Assembly (NCBI RefSeq): GCF_034424155.1
Contig: NZ_CP139992.1
Location: forward strand, 4,664,716 to 4,728,715
Direction of reading: 5' to 3'
Length of the DNA stretch: 64,000 nucleotides
Source: Hafnia alvei
Lineage (GTDB): Bacteria; Pseudomonadota; Gammaproteobacteria; Enterobacterales; Enterobacteriaceae
The notes below the pieces were generated by a model. That model was not told where the DNA came from, ran no database searches, and saw only the letters and a list, made by a program, of their open reading frames with translations. Of the stretch, positions 58,368 to 64,000 are shown in pieces. The position numbers were made by a program, and so were the translations under genes. Every line of letters starts with the position of its first letter. Position 1 is the first letter of the stretch.

Positions 58368-58448
58368 TATACCCGTGATATTTCAAGCCGCATTTTTATT
58401 GGCTGCGTGACTTGTCGCCTCAGTGCAGCTCGAATTATTTAGGGTATA
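58368..58448. repeat. 81-bp MITE-like element
   Basis: Imperfect 25-bp terminal inverted repeats: the left end starts TATACCCGTGATATTTCAAG and the right end, reversed, starts TATACCCTAAATAATTCGAG; both run on to a GC-GCA tail. The body is about 30 bp. It resembles a small palindromic repeat found dispersed in Serratia, Yersinia and related genomes (recalled, not searched). It lies in the 347-bp yieE-TVP38 gap. Confidence 0.6.
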
Positions 58449-58681
58449 TACGTAACGTACTAACTATAGCGTAAGCTTTTTTTGCTCATGAGATTATTTA
58501 TCTTCGTCGAATATTTAGTAACTCGATTTTGTATGAACTGTGCAACAGCGCACTGATTTCGCTGATAAATTTAACGCAGACTATGACCTTAAACGATTAT
58601 ATGTAGGTAAATATCAAGTAGAACAAGGGGTTGGAATGGTGATGCAAAAGAAGTCTTAAACGAGGGATTGGCCTGCTGGTT

Positions 58682-59308
58682 TTGCTGGCTCTGATTATCC
58701 TTCTACATAACAGCCCCCTAGCTGACGTGTTAACGCACGTTGAGGCGTTACAACAGTGGGTGAGTTCGCATGGCTGGTGGGGCGTTTTGGCTTATATTCT
58801 CTTGTTTGTTATCACTTCACTCTTCCTATTCCCTGGAAGCGTGTTAGTCATCGCCGGAGGTGTCGTTTTCGGGGTGTTTTACGGAACGATCATCTCATTA
58901 TTTGCCGCTACTCTGGCTTCTTCGCTCTCATTTTTAGTCGCCAGATATTTAGGCCGTGCTTGGCTATTACACCGCTTTGGTGGAAATCAAAAATTTGAGC
59001 AGATTGAGCGAGGCATTCAGCGCTATGGCGTGGATTTTTTGATTTTTACCCGCTTGATTCCGCTTTTTCCCTACAATATTCAAAACTATGCCTATGGGTT
59101 AACGGCGATATCTTTTTGGCGCTACAGCGTCGTTTCCTGTTTAACCATTCTGCCGGGAACGTTCATATTCACGTTTATGGCCAGTGAACTGGCTGAAAAT
59201 GGGATTACGCTAAATGTAACGCTAAAACTCGTCTTGTGCGGCCTACTGTTGTTTGTTTTGACACAGATAACCCGTAGGGTTTTCAGTAAGCGGTTTGCGA
59301 AAAAATAA
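58682..59308 (+). CDS. TVP38/TMEM64 (VTT/DedA-like) membrane protein, start disrupted
   Basis: About 208 residues of a polytopic inner-membrane protein: FLFPGSVLVIAGGVVFGVFYG and RYGVDFLIFTRLIPLFPYNIQNYAYGL are typical of the VTT domain. Function of the bacterial family is unsettled (lipid scrambling or transport suggested). No good start exists in frame: the frame opens after a TGA at 58640, and position 58682 is TTG without a ribosome-binding site. A strong AAGGGG and ATG (58636) occur upstream but are one base out of frame, meeting TAA at 58657. Either a one-base frameshift or a rare start. Confidence 0.7.
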   Translation: MLALIILLHNSPLADVLTHVEALQQWVSSHGWWGVLAYILLFVITSLFLFPGSVLVIAGGVVFGVFYGTIISLFAATLASSLSFLVARYLGRAWLLHRFGGNQKFEQIERGIQRYGVDFLIFTRLIPLFPYNIQNYAYGLTAISFWRYSVVSCLTILPGTFIFTFMASELAENGITLNVTLKLVLCGLLLFVLTQITRRVFSKRFAKK

Positions 59309-59331
59309 AACCCGCCAATGGCGGGTTTTTG
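59307..59331. terminator. Terminator between the TVP38 gene and mnmE
   Basis: AAAACCCGCC-AAT-GGCGGGTTTT with an A-run on one side and a T-run on the other serves both convergent genes. Confidence 0.85.
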
Positions 59332-59342
59332 AACAGAAGTGA

Positions 59343-60707
59343 TCACTTACCAATGCAGAAACTAGAGAAAATGCGGCCCAGCAAATCATCTGAGGTGAAC
59401 TCGCCGGTAATCTCACTGAGCGCCTGCTGAGCAAGACGCAGCTCTTCAGCCAGTAATTCACCTGCATAAGCACTTACAAGCTGTTCCTTGCCCTGCTCAA
59501 GGTGTTCTGCGGCGGTTTCAAGCGCCTGAAGGTGACGGCGACGAGCTAAGAAGCCACCTTCCATGTTGCTGGTAAAGCCCATGCTCTGCTTGAGATGGTC
59601 GCGCAGGACATCGATGCCTTCACCGGTTCGTGCAGAGAGCCTAATAAGTGAGTAACCATTTACTTCGCTGAGCCCCAGAGCTTCTCCGGTCATATCGGCT
59701 TTGTTGCGAACAACGGTGATTGGCAACGTTTTTGGCAAACGAGCCATAAACTCAGGCCAGATGCTGGCAGGTTCAATCGCGTCAGTTGTGGTGCCATCAA
59801 CCATGAATAGTACGCGGTCGGCCTGTTCGATCTCATTCCATGCACGTTCGATACCGATGCGTTCAACTTCATCGCTGGCTTCGCGCAAGCCTGCGGTATC
59901 AATGATGTGTAGCGGCATGCCGTCAATATGAATGTGTTCACGTAGGACGTCACGCGTGGTACCCGCGATGTCGGTGACGATAGCAGCTTCGCGTCCCGCC
60001 AGTGCGTTTAGCAGGCTGGATTTACCGGCGTTTGGGCGGCCAGCGATCACCACCTTCATCCCTTCACGCAGCAAACTTCCCTGACGCGCTTCGGCACGCA
60101 CGGCCTGCAGCTCTCCCATAACGCCGTTTAACTGCGCTTCAATTTTACCGTCTGAGAGAAAATCGATCTCTTCATCGGGGAAGTCGATAGCGGCTTCAAC
60201 AAAGATACGCAGATGAGTTAGCGCTTCTACCAGCTGATTAACGCGATTGGAAAATGCGCCTTGAAGTGAATTTACCGCCGAGCGGGCAGCCTGTTCGGAG
60301 CTAGCATCGATGAGGTCGGCAATGGCTTCGGCCTGCGCTAAATCGAGTTTGTCATTGAGAAATGCGCGCTCAGAGAACTCTCCCGGGCGGGCAATGCGAA
60401 CTTCTGGCATCTGTAGAATGCGTTTTAGTAGCAGATCGAGGATAACGGGGCCACCATGGCCTTGCAGTTCAAGAACGTCTTCACCGGTGAAAGAGTTTGG
60501 CCCGGGGAAGTACAACGCGATCCCCTGATCCAGCACGCTGCCATCGGTATCTTTAAACGGTAGATAATCTGCATAGCGTGGCTTAGGTAATTTACCCAGC
60601 AATGCCATAGCGACTTCTTTAGCCTGACGTCCTGATACGCGCAGAATGCCTACGCCGCCGCGTCCCGGAGGGGTTGCTTGGGCAACGATGGTGTCGGATT
60701 GGCTCAT
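59343..60707 (-). CDS. mnmE: tRNA modification GTPase MnmE (TrmE)
   Basis: 454 residues from the second of two close ATGs (60707), which has GAGAG at proper spacing and gives the E. coli length. The N-terminal formyl-THF-binding domain precedes a helical domain with an inserted G domain: G1 GRPNAGKSS near residue 224, [14 protein letters not shown] and NKAD. The C-terminal FCIGK cysteine is intact. Partner of MnmG in making cmnm5U34. Confidence 0.97.
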   Translation of the reverse strand: MSQSDTIVAQATPPGRGGVGILRVSGRQAKEVAMALLGKLPKPRYADYLPFKDTDGSVLDQGIALYFPGPNSFTGEDVLELQGHGGPVILDLLLKRILQMPEVRIARPGEFSERAFLNDKLDLAQAEAIADLIDASSEQAARSAVNSLQGAFSNRVNQLVEALTHLRIFVEAAIDFPDEEIDFLSDGKIEAQLNGVMGELQAVRAEARQGSLLREGMKVVIAGRPNAGKSSLLNALAGREAAIVTDIAGTTRDVLREHIHIDGMPLHIIDTAGLREASDEVERIGIERAWNEIEQADRVLFMVDGTTTDAIEPASIWPEFMARLPKTLPITVVRNKADMTGEALGLSEVNGYSLIRLSARTGEGIDVLRDHLKQSMGFTSNMEGGFLARRRHLQALETAAEHLEQGKEQLVSAYAGELLAEELRLAQQALSEITGEFTSDDLLGRIFSSFCIGK

Positions 60708-60802
60708 AGTCATACTCTCTCGTTACTAAATTGAAATACGTACCCACCATAGACCTTCATGCTGAGACGACGATAGGTCAATGAGGTCATAAAACAGGGC
60801 AT

Positions 60803-60831
60803 AAAAAAAGGCGGTCAATTGACCGCCTTAC
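60803..60831 (-). terminator. Terminator after yidC
   Basis: On the minus strand TAAGGCGGTC-AATT-GACCGCCTT is followed by seven T residues, ending the rpmH-rnpA-yidD-yidC transcript. Confidence 0.88.
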
Positions 60832-60853
60832 TCAACTCATATCATCGCGTGGA

Positions 60854-62488
60854 TTATGATTTTTTCTTGTCGCGGCTGTGTAGGCCACGTTTCTCAAGAC
60901 CACGGTAGATCAGCTGTTGCTGGAGGATGGTCACCAGGTTGCTGACGATATAGTACAGCACCAGACCTGATGGGAACCACAAGAAGAACACCGTGAAGAT
61001 GACCGGCATAAAGGTCATGATCTTCTGCTGCATCGGGTCAGTTACTGTGGTTGGCGACATCTTCTGAATGAAGAACATCGTGATACCCATCAGAATTGGC
61101 AAGATGTAGTACGGGTCTTGTGCGGCTAAGTCATGGATCCACAGTGCGAACGGCGCTTGACGCAGTTCCACCGAGCCCATCAGCATGTAATACAGTGCCA
61201 GGAAGATAGGCATCTGAATCACTAGCGGGAGACAACCACCCAGCGGGTTAACTTTCTCTGACTTGTACAGCGCCATCATTTCTTGGCTCATGCGCTGTTT
61301 GTCGTCACCAATACGCTCACGCATTGCGGCCAGTTTCGGCTGCAGCATGCGCATTTTCGCCATGGAGGTGTACTGCGCTTTAGTCAGCGGGTACATGATG
61401 CCACGAACGATGAAGGTGATAACGATAATCGAGAAGCCCCAGTTACCGATAAAGCTGTGGATGAACTGCAGTAGCTTAAACAGTGGCTGAGAAATGAACC
61501 ACAACCATCCGTAGTCTACGGTCAAGTCCAAGTGTGGTGCCACGGCAGCCATATCACTCTGGATTTCAGGACCAACCCACAGGGTTGCGTTCAAGTTTTT
61601 CTCAGTACCCGGAGCAACAACGACAGGCTCGGCTTTAAAGCCAATCGTCGAGAGTCCGTTACCCAGATTAGCGGTATAGAACTGGTTGGTACCGTTTGTC
61701 TCTGGGATCCATGCGGTTGCAAAGTACTGTTGCAACATGGCAACCCAACCGCCTTTAGTGGTGATATTCAGCGGGTCTTTATCAAACGCGTACTTCTGAT
61801 ATTTATCATCGCTTGAAGAGTATGCCGCACCACGGAAGGTGTGCAGAGCAAAGTTGCTGCTGCCGGTATCTTTGTGTTTTGGCAGGTCAATAGACTGCTT
61901 CAACTGACCGAACAGAGTCAGATCCAACGGCTGTGCGCTGGCGTTCTTAACTTTGTAGTCCACGCCAATGGCGTAGTCACCGCGTTTAAGAACGAAGGTC
62001 TTGGTATAGACCACGCCGTCTTTCGCCGTGTACGTCAAAGGAATACGCAGCTCGTCCTGACCATTGACCAGTTCGAAGCTGGTTTGATCGGCGGCGTACA
62101 GAGGACGGTCACCGTTAGCTGGATTGTCTGGACCATTTTTACCTGTCAGGCCGCTTTGAGCCTGATAGATGAAGTTTGGTGTAGTTTCTAACAGCTGGAA
62201 AGGCTGGTCAGAACCTAAAGTAGCTGGATACGCCAACAGGTTAGCCTGTTCGATATCACCACCACGGGTGTTAATGGTCAAAGACAGCACATCAGTCTTA
62301 ACCGTAATCAGTTTACCCTGGCCACTTTCTGGCACAGCCTGGCTAGATGCATCGGCTGTCGTGGTGTTCGCGGTCTGTCCTGCGGTCTGAGCGGTTGGCT
62401 GAGGATTGTTATCCGTTTGCCATGCTTGCCAGATCATGAAAGACACGAACAGCAGAGCGATGAGGAGTAGATTGCGTTGCGAATCCAT
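60854..62488 (-). CDS. yidC: Membrane protein insertase YidC
   Basis: 544 residues from the ATG at 62488 (start [14 protein letters not shown]); an earlier in-frame ATG lies inside yidD. One N-terminal membrane helix, a large periplasmic domain (about 25-340), then five core helices with the hydrophilic-groove Arg in [14 protein letters not shown] and a positively charged C-terminus ([10 protein letters not shown]). It inserts proteins such as ATP synthase subunit c alone or with SecYEG. The start is one base after the yidD stop codon. Confidence 0.98.
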   Translation of the reverse strand: MDSQRNLLLIALLFVSFMIWQAWQTDNNPQPTAQTAGQTANTTTADASSQAVPESGQGKLITVKTDVLSLTINTRGGDIEQANLLAYPATLGSDQPFQLLETTPNFIYQAQSGLTGKNGPDNPANGDRPLYAADQTSFELVNGQDELRIPLTYTAKDGVVYTKTFVLKRGDYAIGVDYKVKNASAQPLDLTLFGQLKQSIDLPKHKDTGSSNFALHTFRGAAYSSSDDKYQKYAFDKDPLNITTKGGWVAMLQQYFATAWIPETNGTNQFYTANLGNGLSTIGFKAEPVVVAPGTEKNLNATLWVGPEIQSDMAAVAPHLDLTVDYGWLWFISQPLFKLLQFIHSFIGNWGFSIIVITFIVRGIMYPLTKAQYTSMAKMRMLQPKLAAMRERIGDDKQRMSQEMMALYKSEKVNPLGGCLPLVIQMPIFLALYYMLMGSVELRQAPFALWIHDLAAQDPYYILPILMGITMFFIQKMSPTTVTDPMQQKIMTFMPVIFTVFFLWFPSGLVLYYIVSNLVTILQQQLIYRGLEKRGLHSRDKKKS

Positions 62489-62489
62489 C

Positions 62490-62747
62490 TTAATGTTCTC
62501 TGTTATCGTCAGTTTTCGGCGGCACGGGATCATCACCACCTGGGTTCAATGGGTGGCATTTTAATACGCGTTTCAGTGTCAACCAACTGCCTTTTATCAT
62601 CCCAAACCTGCTCAATGCCTCAATTCCGTACTGTGAGCAGGTTGGTCTGAAACGACAATGCGGTCCGAGCAGCGGACTAATGAAAAGCTGATACCCGCGT
62701 ATCAGCTTTATTAGGATACGCGAGCTTGCCGACAATGACGACGCCAT
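62490..62747 (-). CDS. yidD: Membrane protein insertion efficiency factor YidD
   Basis: 85 residues, equal to E. coli YidD. Conserved core [20 protein letters not shown] with three cysteines in total, and the C-terminal [13 protein letters not shown]. Proposed to aid YidC-dependent insertion; peripheral to the membrane through an amphipathic N-terminus. Its start overlaps the end of rnpA by 37 bp and its end abuts yidC. Confidence 0.95.
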   Translation of the reverse strand: MASSLSASSRILIKLIRGYQLFISPLLGPHCRFRPTCSQYGIEALSRFGMIKGSWLTLKRVLKCHPLNPGGDDPVPPKTDDNREH

Positions 62748-63070
62748 AACTTTTCCAAAATCTCTGTCAGCGCCCGATTATCGAGCTCCTGAACCCCTTT
62801 TTTAGCAATTACCACAAAATCCATGGCAGGCAGCGAATGTTGGCTTAAACGGAAGCTCTCACGCGTTAGACGTTTGATCCGGTTACGCTCATGCGCACGC
62901 TTGACATATTTTTTGGCGACTGTAAGACCGATGCGGGGATGCCCCAGCGTGTTCATACGGCCGAGTATGGTAATTTGAGGAGTGCCGGCTCGTTGCGGTT
63001 GCTGGAAGACGAAATTGAAATGATTGGGAGTTAACAAACGTAACTCCCTAGGAAATGCTAGCTTAACCAC
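62711..63070 (-). CDS. rnpA: Ribonuclease P protein component
   Basis: 119 residues, equal to E. coli. Small basic protein that assists RNase P RNA in trimming tRNA 5' leaders. The RNR motif is in [17 protein letters not shown] in the centre, and the N-terminal [17 protein letters not shown] lines the leader-binding cleft. It starts with GTG, as in E. coli. It overlaps yidD and follows rpmH by 15 bp. Confidence 0.97.
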   Translation of the reverse strand: MVKLAFPRELRLLTPNHFNFVFQQPQRAGTPQITILGRMNTLGHPRIGLTVAKKYVKRAHERNRIKRLTRESFRLSQHSLPAMDFVVIAKKGVQELDNRALTEILEKLWRRHCRQARVS

Positions 63071-63085
63071 AGAGGGTTAGCTTTA

Positions 63086-63238
<153 letters not shown>

Positions 63239-63328
63239 CTAAACTTAAATAATTACTGATCAGTAAACGCGTTTGGCTACTCGGCGTGAGAACGACCGAC
63301 GCCTCAATCGCATATATAAAGAGGCGGG

Positions 63329-63357
63329 ATTGTAATAATTGTACAGTCCTGAGTCAA
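63329..63357 (-). promoter_or_regulatory. rpmH promoter
   Basis: On the minus strand TTGACT (63352-63357), a 17-bp spacer and TACAAT (63329-63334), a near-consensus sigma70 promoter about 100 bp upstream of rpmH. Confidence 0.75.
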
Positions 63358-63514
63358 TTCTCATCGCAAGATAGCTCAACCGAATTTCACTAACGTGAGC
63401 CTCAATCACCGTCGCATCCCTAAATAGTCCCTAAGAGATACATAGGTTTGAGGCCTGTAAAAGTGACGAAAAAAAATCACTAAACAGAACTCAGGCGCAA
63501 CGCGTGGGTGGGAA

Positions 63515-63520
63515 ATTATA
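63515..63520 (-). promoter_or_regulatory. Possible upstream rpmH promoter, -10 element
   Basis: A perfect TATAAT on the minus strand; the -35 position 16 bp away (TTGCGC) is weak. E. coli rpmH also has more than one promoter. Confidence 0.35.
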
Positions 63521-63682
63521 CGGACTCCCTATCAAAGCGCAAGGATCTAACCAAGATCCTTCTGGATAAAGTGTAGATCCGTGATGATTTTATCACCCGC
63601 AAAATCTGAAAATAGTGGATCTGTGGGCTGTTTAACGCTGGACAAATCGCTTAAAAGCTTAAACTCCCTTTCTGAATGTTGC

Positions 63683-63691
63683 CTGTGGATA
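63683..63691 (-). promoter_or_regulatory. DnaA box in the dnaA promoter region
   Basis: TGTGGATAA, the reverse complement of TTATCCACA, about 310 bp before the presumed dnaA start. E. coli has a DnaA box between the two dnaA promoters for autoregulation. Confidence 0.7.
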
Positions 63692-63741
63692 AAAACGATC
63701 TAATCTGTGCAGAAGGGGAGGATCTTCTGTGCGATTTAGGC

Positions 63742-64000
63742 TATGATCCGCCATTCCGATTGCGATCCAGATCTCTGGTGCATTGGAGATAATGAAATTT
63801 AATACATCGCATTTAAAAGCGATTCGTATGTGATGGTTTGCTTGTGGGTAACCTGTTTATGATCTTTTCATTTATTAAGATCTCAGCATCTTTTGTGCGG
63901 AACAGTGCCTTGACGAGGTTCAAACGATCACGTGCGTCAAAAAAAGTCAGTCTAAGTATCCTATTCATTTCTTTTTGATCTTGTTCGAGTGGAGTCCGCC
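63742..64000 (+). promoter_or_regulatory. dnaA promoter and leader, ending just before the start codon
   Basis: A -10-like TATGAT (63742-63747) in a GATC-rich region, then a leader ending with GGAG (63991-63994) and TCCGCC. In E. coli the equivalent GAGTGGAGTCCGCC runs directly into the dnaA GTG start, so dnaA should begin at base 64001, on the plus strand. The coding sequence is outside the window. From 63227 to 63742 only rpmH promoters and the DnaA box were recognised. Confidence 0.7.

Overview
The window is chromosomal DNA of a member of the Enterobacterales, spanning the replication origin. Almost every gene has the same order, length and motifs as its Escherichia coli K-12 counterpart, but intergenic repeats and accessory genes differ. 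A Hafnia/Obesumbacterium-type organism would fit; this is inference from protein similarity and moderate GC, not shown by the sequence alone. The last bases (a GGAG ribosome-binding site followed by TCCGCC) correspond to the sequence directly before the GTG start of dnaA, so the window appears to stop one base before dnaA. || LAYOUT. 1-9100: csrC sRNA (running off the left edge), yihA, Spot 42 sRNA, polA, yihG, the CpxR-type yihD-srkA-dsbA operon, and mobA-mobB. 9116-14281: one rRNA operon on the minus strand (16S, tRNA-Glu, 23S, 5S) with P1/P2 promoters and boxA sites. 14807-22782: yieP, hsrA and the ribose operon rbsDACBKR. 23167-29873: kup, ravA-viaA, asnA and asnC. 29964-33432: mioC, oriC, mnmG, rsmG. 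34073-41017: complete ATP synthase operon atpIBEFHAGDC. 41290-49513: glmU-glmS and the phosphate regulon cluster pstSCAB-phoU. 49514-58700: the most variable part, with a 579-bp repeat structure, a polar amino-acid ABC transporter that has no ATPase gene, yieH, the divergent adenine pair ade/adeP, chrR, yieE, a small MITE-like element and a TVP38/DedA-type membrane protein with a disrupted start. 59343-63226: mnmE, yidC, yidD, rnpA, rpmH. 63227-64000: the dnaA/rpmH promoter region. || HOW IT WORKS TOGETHER. The core is the conserved replication, translation and energy block around oriC: consensus DnaA boxes occur in oriC and next to mioC, polA and dnaA. Around it are envelope stress (CpxR box, dsbA, srkA), carbon control (CRP-like sites, Spot 42, CsrC, ribose operon) and phosphate starvation (an 11-bp periodic Pho-box array). 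|| MOST NOTABLE. (1) The rRNA operon is a junction of what in E. coli are rrnC (yieP side, tRNA-Glu) and rrnA (mobB side), so the roughly 94 kb between them in E. coli is absent here. (2) A family of modular palindromic repeats shares a 19-nt terminal motif, and its hairpins present AGGGATG/AGGATG loops resembling CsrA-binding sites. (3) An ABC importer lacks a local ATPase. No CRISPR array, prophage or insertion sequence with a transposase was found.
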